From: an uncultured Caryophanales bacterium
Lineage (GTDB): Bacteria; Bacillota_I; Bacilli_A; RFN20; CAG-826
Assembly: GCA_902464635.1 (NCBI GenBank)
Contig: CABQKC010000012.1
Location: 1 to 64,000 of the forward strand
Direction of reading: 5' to 3'
Length of the DNA stretch: 64,000 nt
The stretch's first letter is position 1; each line of letters starts with the position of its first letter. A model generated the notes under the pieces. It was not told the DNA's origin, did no database searches, and saw only the letters and a list, made by a program, of their open reading frames with translations. A program made the position numbers and the translations under genes. This document shows positions 1-8,432 of this stretch, piece after piece.

Positions 1-332
<332 letters not shown>

Positions 333-647
333 ATATGTTTTGATCTAGTTCAATTAATTATCTGGTTTTGTTTTTGATTCTTAAAGAATCGACGTTAAGT
401 GTTTGTTGTCAATCTGTCTAGTTTTCAAAGATCAGTTAGCACACCGGGCTCTCACCGACCAGGTCTCCCTGGTTTTGTGTGCTTGGATAATTTACTACTT
501 TCTTCTTACTCAGTCAAGAACTTTTTTTCAAATTTTTTAATTTTTTTGAAGAGGTTCTTTTTTATCGATTTTGGAGCAATAATGCCCACACAATCGAGAC
601 TTTTCAGCGGTTCGGACTCGTTTATCCCTAAGTCGCGAACGTTGATA
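333..647 (-). other. rRNA leader (pre-16S 5' region)
   Basis: This gene-free stretch lies between the rRNA promoter and the 16S 5' end. It holds a hairpin with outer arms at 438-444 and 477-483 and an inner stem at 458-463/468-473, plausibly a leader or processing structure. The flanks are AT- and T-rich. No supported coding region is visible. Confidence 0.6.
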
Positions 648-675
648 ATTCTACTCATTTATAGAGACTAGTCAA
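648..675 (-). promoter_or_regulatory. rRNA operon promoter
   Basis: On the minus strand TTGACT (670-675), 16 nt, then TAGAAT (648-653). It points into the rRNA leader, with a start near 641. Both hexamers are close to the sigma-A consensus. Confidence 0.75.
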
Positions 676-763
676 CTACTTTTTGCATAAATTTTTCATA
701 TTTTTTAAAAACGCCAATTTTATCGATACTTTTTCTTTGAAAAACTTTTATAGAAATATAAAA

Positions 764-785
764 AATGCCTCAATTACGAGGCATT
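764..785 (-). terminator. Terminator after the superoxide reductase gene
   Basis: Eight-base inverted repeat AATGCCTC/GAGGCATT. On the minus strand it is followed by a T-run, 18 nt after the stop codon of the gene ending at 804. Confidence 0.85.
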
Positions 786-803
786 AGACGAATTTGTTAT
801 TTA

Positions 804-1166
804 TTAAAATGATTTCTTCCACAATCCGTGGAGATTGCAATAACTATAAACTTCCTTTAGGACTTCATCTTTTTCCAAGGTGAATGTGGCTTTTGGTTCA
901 CCAGTTGGATCTAGATAATCGATTCTAATTCCTTTAGAAGTAACAATACCAATCCATTCAATATGATGTTCAACAGTCATTGGATGGATAACGCTACCCA
1001 CTACTACATTAACTTTATCACCTTCAGTAGCTACATCTGGAATATGTTTTTCATTTGAGGCATCGACGGTATTGGCTTTAAGTTCAACTAATCCGGTTGG
1101 ATTTTCATTGCTTGATAGGTCGAGGAAGACTTTTTTGCATTCATTGCATTTAAAGAATTTGTTCAT
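804..1166 (-). CDS. dfx: Desulfoferrodoxin-family superoxide reductase
   Basis: 120 aa. Superoxide reductases reduce superoxide to hydrogen peroxide with electrons from rubredoxin-like donors, a common oxygen defence in anaerobes. The catalytic centre II ligands are all present: EKH (His41), HPM (His61), His67/68, and Cys110-x-x-His113 in the terminal CNLHGLW motif. The N-terminal centre I is degenerate: a CxxC (Cys7, Cys10) is visible, but the Cys-Cys pair expected some 15-20 residues later is missing. The protein is therefore intermediate between two-iron desulfoferrodoxin and one-iron neelaredoxin. The ATG has an AAGGAAA ribosome binding site about 8 nt upstream. The gene is monocistronic, with its own terminator. 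Confidence 0.9.
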   Translation of the reverse strand: MNKFFKCNECKKVFLDLSSNENPTGLVELKANTVDASNEKHIPDVATEGDKVNVVVGSVIHPMTVEHHIEWIGIVTSKGIRIDYLDPTGEPKATFTLEKDEVLKEVYSYCNLHGLWKKSF

Positions 1167-1217
1167 AATTGGATTTCCTTTCTTATCTATATATTAATAT
1201 ACTAATAATAAATAGTC

Positions 1218-2141
1218 TTAGAATATGCTTTCCATTTTTAATATAGAGGAAGAGAAATGATCTTCATTAGGGAAATCTTTTCCCTTTAGCATCCTAAGTC
1301 TTTCCTTTTCCATTTTTATTTCATCTTTACTTAACCCGTCTTTTTTAGAAAGATATAAATCAAAGAAAATAGATAATTTGATACGAGAATAGCTAGAGGC
1401 AAAATCTTTGTTATATGGATAGCCTAATTTAGTAGATGCATATTTAATGACGGCAAAGCTATCAATATGGTTATGTGCCCTATCCTTATTCTTGCTAGAA
1501 GTAAGCGACCCCTCCCCTTTTACATATATATATAAAGGATAAGGGAGAATCTTTACTAACCTAGAGGAACCAAATAAGGAATATACCAAAGGAGTATCTT
1601 CAAACATCATTCCTTCTTTTAATAATAAAAGATTATCAAAATGGAATAATTCTTTCCTAAATACCTTGTTCCAGAGGAATCCTCTTAATGAAGCGTCTTT
1701 AAGAAGTTTCTTGCAGGCTTTTTCTCCAGTTAATATTTGTTTTCTTCTTGGCCTAAACAAATTCCTTTTTATCTTCCCTTTATATTCGACTAGATAATCA
1801 AGGCAAACTACATCGATATCATCATCAAAGCCACTTATTGCAACTTTAGCAAAATCGTTTGCTAGATAATCATCAGAATCAGAAAATGCAATCAAGTCTC
1901 CTGAAGAATGCTTTATCAAATTGATCCTATTGCCCAAAGGACCTAATTTGGTTTCATTAACAATTATTTTTATCCTATTATCTTCTTTTTGTTTATCAAT
2001 AAGGTAATTCAAAGAAGAATCCTTGCTTGGTTCGACTCCAAAAAGGAATTCGATATCCCCATCTTGCTTTAATAAGGAAGTTACTAGCCTAGGCAAAGTA
2101 GAGACTGAATTATATACAGGAATCAAAAATGATAATTTCAT
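1218..2141 (-). CDS. Glycosyltransferase family 2 (GT-A)
   Basis: 307 aa. The N-terminus (LSFLIPVYNSVSTLPRLV) is the usual GT2 nucleotide-binding strand-helix, and SDSDD near residue 90 is the DxD-type metal/nucleotide-sugar site. It probably transfers a sugar from a UDP- or GDP-donor to a cell-surface polymer; the acceptor cannot be told. No membrane segment is obvious. The start is notable: TATGAT at 2148-2153 lies exactly 6 nt before the ATG and there is no Shine-Dalgarno, so the mRNA is probably leaderless. A terminator separates it from the BI-1 gene upstream, so it is a single transcription unit. Confidence 0.85.
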   Translation of the reverse strand: MKLSFLIPVYNSVSTLPRLVTSLLKQDGDIEFLFGVEPSKDSSLNYLIDKQKEDNRIKIIVNETKLGPLGNRINLIKHSSGDLIAFSDSDDYLANDFAKVAISGFDDDIDVVCLDYLVEYKGKIKRNLFRPRRKQILTGEKACKKLLKDASLRGFLWNKVFRKELFHFDNLLLLKEGMMFEDTPLVYSLFGSSRLVKILPYPLYIYVKGEGSLTSSKNKDRAHNHIDSFAVIKYASTKLGYPYNKDFASSYSRIKLSIFFDLYLSKKDGLSKDEIKMEKERLRMLKGKDFPNEDHFSSSILKMESIF

Positions 2142-2169
2142 AAGTTAATCATACGTTTTTAAATCCAAC

Positions 2170-2200
2170 AAAAAAAGACCTCCAGTAGAACTAGAAGCCT
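2170..2200 (-). terminator. Terminator of the pgk-tpiA-BI-1 unit
   Basis: Ten-base stem with G-U pairs (arms 2176-2185 and 2191-2200), followed on the minus strand by seven T. It lies just after the BI-1 gene stop. Confidence 0.8.
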
Positions 2201-2207
2201 TTTGAGA

Positions 2208-2996
2208 TTATTTTCTATTGCTTCCTTTGATTAAGACAAGGAAATATAAGACCCTAACGAATATGGCAATGAAGTCCGTATACATCTTGAAAGCACAATA
2301 TAGAGGCATATTCTTGCCGGCACTATTTTGCAATATATTCTTGATGTTATAGGTATCAACCGCTACCAATATAAGTAAGAATGCCATGACTGCGATAGAG
2401 ACAATGACATTATAGATATAGAAGGCAGCTGGATTAATTAGCCATAATACAAGCCAGAACGCACCACCTAGAAGCAGGCACATAAGAGCCCCGGCAGCAA
2501 TCATTCCAAGTACATTGAGGTTTGATTTTGAATAATATCCGATTAATCCCATGATAACAAAGACTAATCCTGATATCCCAAATGCCTCACCTAATGTATA
2601 GAAATCAATTCCTGCAATCAAGAAGGCACTAAGGAATACACCCATCAATATAGTATATAGGATATAAGGTACCCACAATGACTTCTTATCCGAATAGGCC
2701 CTATGTGTAATTACTAGGCTATCGATAAACATGATGATATAGCTAGCAATCAATATACCAACATAGGTGAATATAGCAGTATCGGGTACTTCTCCTGCCC
2801 AGTCGATTCTACCAAAATTGGTAAACCAGCCAGCGAATAAGGCACCTACTACTATAGATACTATTGCAGAAATGGCTAATCCTATCCCCATATAGAGATA
2901 GACTTTGCCAATGGATTTGTTCTTGTTCTGTAAAAATTCATTTACTTTGGTTTCGTCTTGGGGAGCCCTAGACTTTCTAACCGAAGCGAATGCCAT
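2208..2996 (-). CDS. Bax inhibitor-1/YccA family membrane protein
   Basis: 262 aa with about seven hydrophobic segments after a short charged N-terminus. The family-typical DTYNIKNIL segment near residue 213 and the pattern of Asp residues in the last helices fit BI-1/YccA proteins. Bacterial homologues such as YetJ act as pH-sensitive calcium leak channels; the role here is not shown by sequence. Its ATG begins 1 nt after the tpiA stop region, so it is translated from the pgk-tpiA mRNA. A terminator follows. Confidence 0.85.
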   Translation of the reverse strand: MAFASVRKSRAPQDETKVNEFLQNKNKSIGKVYLYMGIGLAISAIVSIVVGALFAGWFTNFGRIDWAGEVPDTAIFTYVGILIASYIIMFIDSLVITHRAYSDKKSLWVPYILYTILMGVFLSAFLIAGIDFYTLGEAFGISGLVFVIMGLIGYYSKSNLNVLGMIAAGALMCLLLGGAFWLVLWLINPAAFYIYNVIVSIAVMAFLLILVAVDTYNIKNILQNSAGKNMPLYCAFKMYTDFIAIFVRVLYFLVLIKGSNRK

Positions 2997-2997
2997 C

Positions 2998-3756
2998 TTA
3001 TTTTACCAATCCATCGATTAGTCCCTTGTAGGATTCTAGGGTTAAGCTAGCCCCACCTACCAAGGCACCATCAATGTCCTTCATAGACATATATTCGGCA
3101 ATATTATTTGGCTTGACTGAACCGCCATATAATATTCTCATTTCTTCGGCAACTTCGCCAAACATGGAAGCTAAGACACTTCTAATGTGGGCGATTGTAT
3201 CTTCAGCAATTGCAGAAGTCGCATTCTTTCCAGTCCCGATGGCCCAAATTGGTTCATAGGCAATGACGACTTTCCTGGCATCTTCTTTACTTAATCCTTC
3301 TAATCCTTCTCTAATTTGAGTTTCGACAAAGGACTTTGTCTCGCCTTTTTCAAAAGTCTCAAGAGATTCACCACAGCAATATAGCGGAGTCATATTAGCT
3401 TCAAGCAAAGCCTTGATTTTGGCATTGCACTTGACACTAGTCTCGGCATCATATTCTCTTCTTTCAGAATGGCCAAGTATTACCCAGTCAATTCCGATTT
3501 CCTTTAACATTGGGATAGAGATTTCGCCAGTATAGGCACCATGATCATGGCTTGAGCAATTTTGGGCCGATACGATTAAGGAAGATGGAGAATTTTCCTT
3601 AACGGTTTCTAAACAAACATAAGTTGGGGCAACGCCAACATCGATATCATGGGAAATAGCATATTCGACCATATCCTTGCAGCCAAGGGCAAATTCCTTG
3701 GCCTCGGATGGAGTCTTATTCATTTTCCAGTTTCCCATCAAAAGTTTTTTTCTCAT
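2998..3756 (-). CDS. tpiA: Triosephosphate isomerase
   Basis: 252 aa, normal family length. It interconverts dihydroxyacetone phosphate and glyceraldehyde-3-phosphate in cytosolic glycolysis. Visible motifs are GNWKMN near the N-terminus (catalytic Lys), ILGHSERR (electrophilic His), the catalytic YEPIWAIGTGKNAT loop and the phosphate-binding GGS and GGAS turns. It starts 12 nt after the pgk stop, so it is cotranscribed with pgk. Confidence 0.98.
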   Translation of the reverse strand: MRKKLLMGNWKMNKTPSEAKEFALGCKDMVEYAISHDIDVGVAPTYVCLETVKENSPSSLIVSAQNCSSHDHGAYTGEISIPMLKEIGIDWVILGHSERREYDAETSVKCNAKIKALLEANMTPLYCCGESLETFEKGETKSFVETQIREGLEGLSKEDARKVVIAYEPIWAIGTGKNATSAIAEDTIAHIRSVLASMFGEVAEEMRILYGGSVKPNNIAEYMSMKDIDGALVGGASLTLESYKGLIDGLVK

Positions 3757-3768
3757 TTATATTTCCTC

Positions 3769-5016
3769 TTAGCGAAGGACATCAACACCTGGGAGGTGTC
3801 CATCGTTTTCAATCATTTCAAGCGAAGCTCCTCCACCAGTAGAGACATGGCTAAATGAAGCTTTGTAGCCAAATTGCTTGACAGCAGAAGCACTATCGCC
3901 ACCGCCACAGACAGTGAAGGCTTTTCCTTGGAGTTCGGCAATGGCTTTGCAGACTGCAACAGTTCCAGATTGGAAATCCTTTTGTTCGAATACGCCCATA
4001 GGACCATTCCAGAAAACCATCTTGGCCTTGGCAATGATAGCTTGATAACGTGCTATTGTCCTTGGACCGATATCGCATCCTTCAAATCCATCTGGGATAC
4101 GTCCACCAGCTTCGATTTCGGTATCGACAACTTTGATATTGCGTCCTTCTTTTTCTTCAAAGGAATCAGTAACGACTGCATCATCTGGAAGGATTAGACG
4201 TCCATTGGCTTCATCGATGCATTTTCTTGCATAGTCAAGTTGGTCCATTTCGCATGGGGAATTTCCAATATCCATTCCCATGGCTTTCTTGAATGTATAG
4301 GTCATGGCGCCACCGATCAAGACATAATCGCATTTCTTTAACAAGGAATCGATGACCTTGATCTTATCGGAAACCTTGAATCCACCTAATATGGCAACAT
4401 ATGGTCTATCTTCGTCTTTGACTTCGACGCAACGGGTAAGGTTAGAAACTTCCTTAATCATCAAATAGCCTTCTGCTACTTGCTTTCCTTCTTCTTTTAA
4501 TATGGAAGGTACTCCAACTGTAGAAGCATGGGCCCTATGGCTAGAACCAAAGGCATCCATGACGAATACATCAGCTAAAGAAGCCCATTCGGCGGCTAAT
4601 TCAGGATTATTCTTTTCTTCACCCTTTTCATAACGGGTATTTTGCATAAGAAGGATTTCGCCATCTTTTAGATTAGCAACAGCATTGGCTAATGCTTCTC
4701 CACGAGTTTCCTTGCAGAAATAAACCTTGGTTGGGGAAACTAGTTCGCCAAGTCTAGTGGCGGCGCAAGATAAATCATTGGCCTTCTTCATGGCCTCAAT
4801 TTTAGCCATATCAGGTTCTTTCCATTTAATCTTGCCTAGGTGAGACATAAGGATGACCCTAGCACCTTTGGAAGTTAGGTAATTAATAGTTGGCAAAGCA
4901 GCCCTTATTCTATTGTCGTCTCTAATGACGCCATTAGTTTGAGGAACGTTGAAATCAACGCGGACAAGGACTCTTTTACCTTGTAAGTCTTTTAAATCTT
5001 CAATTGTTTTTAGCAT
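3769..5016 (-). CDS. pgk: Phosphoglycerate kinase
   Basis: 415 aa, full length. It makes ATP from 1,3-bisphosphoglycerate in glycolysis. RVDFNVP, the SHLGK substrate region, the hinge and the nucleotide-binding GGGDSA(S) and STGGGASLE motifs are all present. The ATG has an AGGAG 9 nt upstream and its own promoter (5040-5067), with a palindrome in the promoter spacer. It leads the pgk-tpiA-BI-1 unit and is separated from gap by a terminator. Confidence 0.98.
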   Translation of the reverse strand: MLKTIEDLKDLQGKRVLVRVDFNVPQTNGVIRDDNRIRAALPTINYLTSKGARVILMSHLGKIKWKEPDMAKIEAMKKANDLSCAATRLGELVSPTKVYFCKETRGEALANAVANLKDGEILLMQNTRYEKGEEKNNPELAAEWASLADVFVMDAFGSSHRAHASTVGVPSILKEEGKQVAEGYLMIKEVSNLTRCVEVKDEDRPYVAILGGFKVSDKIKVIDSLLKKCDYVLIGGAMTYTFKKAMGMDIGNSPCEMDQLDYARKCIDEANGRLILPDDAVVTDSFEEKEGRNIKVVDTEIEAGGRIPDGFEGCDIGPRTIARYQAIIAKAKMVFWNGPMGVFEQKDFQSGTVAVCKAIAELQGKAFTVCGGGDSASAVKQFGYKASFSHVSTGGGASLEMIENDGHLPGVDVLR

Positions 5017-5039
5017 TTTATTTTGCTCCTAGCAAAAAG

Positions 5040-5067
5040 AGTATACCACCCTATAAGGGTGAAACAA
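5040..5067 (-). promoter_or_regulatory. pgk promoter with palindromic spacer
   Basis: TTGTTT (5062-5067), 16 nt, TATACT (5040-5045). The spacer contains a 15-bp inverted repeat (5047-5061; arms CACCCT/AGGGTG), placed where a repressor would block RNA polymerase. Confidence 0.65.
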
Positions 5068-5108
5068 AACAATATAAACTAATTTTATAAACATTTTTTC
5101 CTAAATGT

Positions 5109-5137
5109 AAAAAAAGACAGGAGTATTGCCTCCTGCC
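5109..5137 (-). terminator. gap terminator
   Basis: Eight-base stem with one mismatch (5116-5123/5130-5137) followed on the minus strand by seven T. It lies 22 nt after the gap stop codon. Confidence 0.88.
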
Positions 5138-5158
5138 TAAAAATGGATGTTTTTTAAA

Positions 5159-6220
5159 TTACTTGCAGCCAAGAACTTTGCCATATTCGCCAGCAAGACG
5201 GACATATTGGCAAGTGAAGGAATATTCGTTGTCATACCAGGAAACGACTTTGACGTGTTGGAGTCCAGTCTTATCGGTGAAGACAACAGTTTGGGTGGCA
5301 TCAAAGACACTACCGGCAGTTGCGCCAAGGATATCGCTAGAGACGATTTCGTCTTCAGTGTAATCCATGACTTCCTTCAAGGAGGTTTCGCTAGCTTTCT
5401 TTAAAGCAGCATTGATTTCTTCTTTGGTGACATTTTGATTTTCTAGGACTAAGGATAAGTCAACTAAGGAACCATCGGTTACAGGAACTCTAACAGCTCC
5501 ACCCATTAACTTACCATCTAGTTCAGGAATGACGACCTTGATGGCCTTGGCAGCACCAGTGGTTGTTGGAACAATGTTGGCGGCTGCGGCTCTGCCACGG
5601 CGTAAGTTGCCTTTGGCGAGGTCAAGGATGGTTTGGTCATTGGTATAGGCGTGGACGGTGGTCATGAATCCGCCTCTGACACCGAAGGTATCGTTGATAA
5701 CCTTCATAACTGGGGCTAAGCAGTTAGTTGTGCAAGATCCACCAGAGATGATCTTCATATCTGGAGTTAAGGTATTGGTATTGACTCCATAAACGAAGGT
5801 TGGGATATCCTTGGAGGAAGATGGAGCGGAGATGATGACGCCTTTGGCACCATTGTCGAGGTGGACTTGGCCATCTTCTTTACTCTTTAATCTACCAGTG
5901 CATTCCAAAACGATATCGACACCGTATTCTCCCCACTTCAAATCATGTGGGTCCTTTTTGCCAAGGACTGGGATTCTAACACCCTTGAAGACAAGGTTGT
6001 TCTTGATGAAATTTCCGGCTTCGTCTTTTTCGACTTCGGCAGAGATTTCGTTTGCATGCCAGGTACGATGTGTGGTGTCATACTTTAATAAGTAGGCAAG
6101 TGTATTTGCGTCGACTAAGTCATTGATAGCGACGACTTCGAATCCACCGACTTCGTAAGCGCGGCGGAAGGCGAGACGGCCAATACGACCGAACCCGTTA
6201 ATAGCTAGTTTGATGGACAT
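5159..6220 (-). CDS. gap: Glyceraldehyde-3-phosphate dehydrogenase
   Basis: 353 aa, slightly longer than the usual 335-340. It oxidises glyceraldehyde-3-phosphate with NAD and phosphate in glycolysis. The Rossmann motif INGFGRIGR is at the N-terminus. The catalytic Cys lies in SGGSCTTNCLAP; most relatives have SNASCTTNC, so two residues just before the nucleophile differ. The catalytic His lies in TTVHAYTNDQ and the C-terminal WYDNEYSF is intact. Start: ATG with AAGGAGGG upstream. It is monocistronic, with a terminator before pgk. Confidence 0.98.
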   Translation of the reverse strand: MSIKLAINGFGRIGRLAFRRAYEVGGFEVVAINDLVDANTLAYLLKYDTTHRTWHANEISAEVEKDEAGNFIKNNLVFKGVRIPVLGKKDPHDLKWGEYGVDIVLECTGRLKSKEDGQVHLDNGAKGVIISAPSSSKDIPTFVYGVNTNTLTPDMKIISGGSCTTNCLAPVMKVINDTFGVRGGFMTTVHAYTNDQTILDLAKGNLRRGRAAAANIVPTTTGAAKAIKVVIPELDGKLMGGAVRVPVTDGSLVDLSLVLENQNVTKEEINAALKKASETSLKEVMDYTEDEIVSSDILGATAGSVFDATQTVVFTDKTGLQHVKVVSWYDNEYSFTCQYVRLAGEYGKVLGCK

Positions 6221-6255
6221 ATTCTTTATTGTCCCTCCTTTATTTAAGCGAATAA

Positions 6256-6305
6256 ATTATACTAAGGGAATTTCATCTTTAAAAGGGGTAATTACCTTAG
6301 GTAAT
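6256..6305 (-). promoter_or_regulatory. gap promoter and upstream palindrome
   Basis: A clear -10 TATAAT lies at 6256-6261; the -35 is weak. A perfect 15-bp palindrome (6291-6305, ATTACCT-T-AGGTAAT) sits just upstream of the -35 region and could bind an activator or repressor. Confidence 0.5.
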
Positions 6306-6328
6306 ATACAATAAATCGGTAAATGTAG

Positions 6329-6595
6329 TTACTTTGGTTGTTCAAGGTCCAAAAATAGCTCTTCTATCCCTACTTCTAACCCCTTTGCCACCTTATATAA
6401 AGAAGAAACAGAAACGTTCCTTCTTCCGTTCTCTAAATCAGAAATATATTGCTTGCTTAATCCGGTCAATAAAGACAAACGGAACTGCGAAATCTCTTTA
6501 CTAGTCCTAATAAAGGCGATTCTAAGGCCTAATTTGGCACGGAATGAAGTTATTTCGTTCTCTAAACGTTCCTTATCGGATATTTCCAGAATCAT
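6329..6595 (-). CDS. XRE-family DNA-binding protein
   Basis: 88 aa. A Cro/CI-type helix-turn-helix occupies about residues 28-82 (ISQFRLSLLTGLSKQYISDLE, then LYKVAKGLEV). There is no further domain. The ATG lies inside the 3' end of whiA (23-nt overlap), so translation is probably coupled. Its target is unknown; it is the last gene of lgt-trxB-whiA-XRE. Confidence 0.85.
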   Translation of the reverse strand: MILEISDKERLENEITSFRAKLGLRIAFIRTSKEISQFRLSLLTGLSKQYISDLENGRRNVSVSSLYKVAKGLEVGIEELFLDLEQPK

Positions 6596-7523
6596 TTATA
6601 TATTCCTCGTGTATCTTTCTTAAAATATGGTTAATGTTAGATTTCGAGACTTGGCTAGAAATAGTTTCAGATAAAATTGACGCAAGCTCTTCTAGGCTAG
6701 CCTCGGGATTATTTTTCCTGATATCTGCTAAAACTCTGACTTTATATGGCAAGTTGTCCAATATCCTTTTTTCTTTCAGATAATCTATTTCCTTAATTTG
6801 CCTAGAAGCGGCCGATAATGTCTTTTCCATATTGGCTAAATCTAGGTTTTCTAATCTATTGTCTATATTAATCATTTCTCTTCCGACACGGACATTTTCA
6901 AATTCAAGGCAAGAAGAAGTCGCACCAATATAAGAAAGGAAATCGCTAATCTGGACGCTACGTTTTAAATAGACGACATATTGCTGCCTTCTTTTTATTA
7001 TCTTAGGGGTGAATTCAATTGTCTTTATCTTGGATATACACTTGCATATGAAGGAAGCAAAGTCAGGATCAGAAAGGGCCAATTCAAGATGGTAATTGCT
7101 TGATTTAGGATCATTTACCGATCCAACCGAGACAAAGCAACCCGCTAAATAAGCAGAAAGATTCTCGTTCGTCCCGATTAGATATTTATTTGGTTTGGCA
7201 GAAAGAAAATCTACATCCAAATCAGAGCAAATGAAGTCAGCTTCATCAACAAGGCAATGGTATTTTACTGCCTTACGGAAATTCATGCTTCTAGTATAAG
7301 AAAACCTTACCCCTACCCCATATATAGAAGATATTGATTGGTAAAGAAGTTTGGCAACCCTACTAGATTCGCTAGATAAATCAATAACCCCACCTAATCT
7401 ATAAGTCCCATTGCATTTAATAAACGCAGACAAAAATGGCCTAATTGAAGTCTCGGGCATGTGGGAAGAGGCTATTTCTTCTTTTACTTTTAGGGCAAAG
7501 GAGAAAGGATTCTTGCTAGGCAT
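6573..7523 (-). CDS. whiA: DNA-binding protein WhiA
   Basis: 316 aa, the family size. WhiA joins a LAGLIDADG homing-endonuclease-like fold to a C-terminal helix-turn-helix and affects cell division and sporulation genes in Gram-positives. Here the C-terminal part (IKEIDYLKEKRILDNLPYKV and SLEELASILSETISSQVSKS) matches the family HTH. It abuts trxB upstream and overlaps the XRE gene downstream. The usual partners rapZ and yvcK are not in this window. Confidence 0.92.
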   Translation of the reverse strand: MPSKNPFSFALKVKEEIASSHMPETSIRPFLSAFIKCNGTYRLGGVIDLSSESSRVAKLLYQSISSIYGVGVRFSYTRSMNFRKAVKYHCLVDEADFICSDLDVDFLSAKPNKYLIGTNENLSAYLAGCFVSVGSVNDPKSSNYHLELALSDPDFASFICKCISKIKTIEFTPKIIKRRQQYVVYLKRSVQISDFLSYIGATSSCLEFENVRVGREMINIDNRLENLDLANMEKTLSAASRQIKEIDYLKEKRILDNLPYKVRVLADIRKNNPEASLEELASILSETISSQVSKSNINHILRKIHEEYINDSGNIR

Positions 7524-8432
7524 TTATTTCTTGCTCCTAACATAATTGATGCTAGATATAGCAGCCAAAGCACCCTCACTTGCAGCATTTATTAATTGCC
7601 TTAATTTCTTATTAACTATATCCCCGACGGCATATATCCCATCTACATTAGTCTTTCCATCTTTATCAACATCGATAAATCCATTGCTCATCTTGATATT
7701 TAATGAGGAAAGAAAACTCGATGAGGATATTTGCTCAAAAAGAGGGAAAATCGCGGATACTTCTAATTCTTTATTCTCATTATCCTTATTGATGACAATC
7801 GAATTAACCTTATTATCCCCTTTTATTTCTTTAAGGCTATACCCATCGAATATAGTTATGTTTTTAGCCTTTTTTACTTCATTTAGATGGGTTTCAGTTG
7901 TCAAAGGGGATTTTGGCAAGATGAAATAAAGTCTATTGACCAAACTAGAAAGATAAATCGCATCTTCAAAAGCAAAATCCTTATATCCATATATAGCAAC
8001 GTCTTTATTTTTGAAGAAAGGTCCATCGCAAGTAGCGCAATAACTAACTCCCCTACCAAAATAGGCTTTTTCACCAGGTATATTAAGTTTAGCCTCGCTA
8101 AGTCCGCTAGCAATAATTACTACCTTGCTTAGATAAGAATCAATATCAGTCCTAGTCAAGAAATTAGAATCAACCTTCTCGACTTTATTAACTTCTCCAT
8201 AGCTAAATTCAATACCTAACTGTTTGCATTGCACCAATAATGATTTAGATAATTCGAGTCCAGAAATAGAAGGATAGCCAGGATAATTATCAATTCGATG
8301 AATAATATTTAATTTCCCGCCCGGCATGCTTTTATCAAGCAACACAAAAGAAAGAGAAGAACGTTTTAGATATATAGCAGAACTTATCCCTGCTATACCT
8401 GAACCAATGATAACTACATCTACTTCTTTCAT
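7524..8432 (-). CDS. trxB: Thioredoxin reductase-like flavoprotein (probably not NADPH-dependent)
   Basis: 302 aa. The FAD motif GSGIAG (10-15), the redox pair CATC (132-135) and the C-terminal GIYAVGDI FAD motif are intact. The second Rossmann site is eroded: where NADPH-dependent enzymes have GGGDSA and HRR, this one reads YGYKDFAFEDA (about 148-158) and LPKSP. That pattern is known for ferredoxin-dependent (FFTR) or donor-unknown thioredoxin reductases of anaerobes, and would fit a cell with PFOR-reduced ferredoxin. Its start overlaps the lgt end by 4 nt and whiA follows directly. Confidence 0.85.
   Translation of the reverse strand: MKEVDVVIIGSGIAGISSAIYLKRSSLSFVLLDKSMPGGKLNIIHRIDNYPGYPSISGLELSKSLLVQCKQLGIEFSYGEVNKVEKVDSNFLTRTDIDSYLSKVVIIASGLSEAKLNIPGEKAYFGRGVSYCATCDGPFFKNKDVAIYGYKDFAFEDAIYLSSLVNRLYFILPKSPLTTETHLNEVKKAKNITIFDGYSLKEIKGDNKVNSIVINKDNENKELEVSAIFPLFEQISSSSFLSSLNIKMSNGFIDVDKDGKTNVDGIYAVGDIVNKKLRQLINAASEGALAAISSINYVRSKK

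Noticed and set aside
399..671. 90-codon open frame on the plus strand upstream of the rRNA gene
   Set aside because: It lies opposite the rRNA leader and promoter, has low-complexity Phe-rich sequence and no ribosome site.
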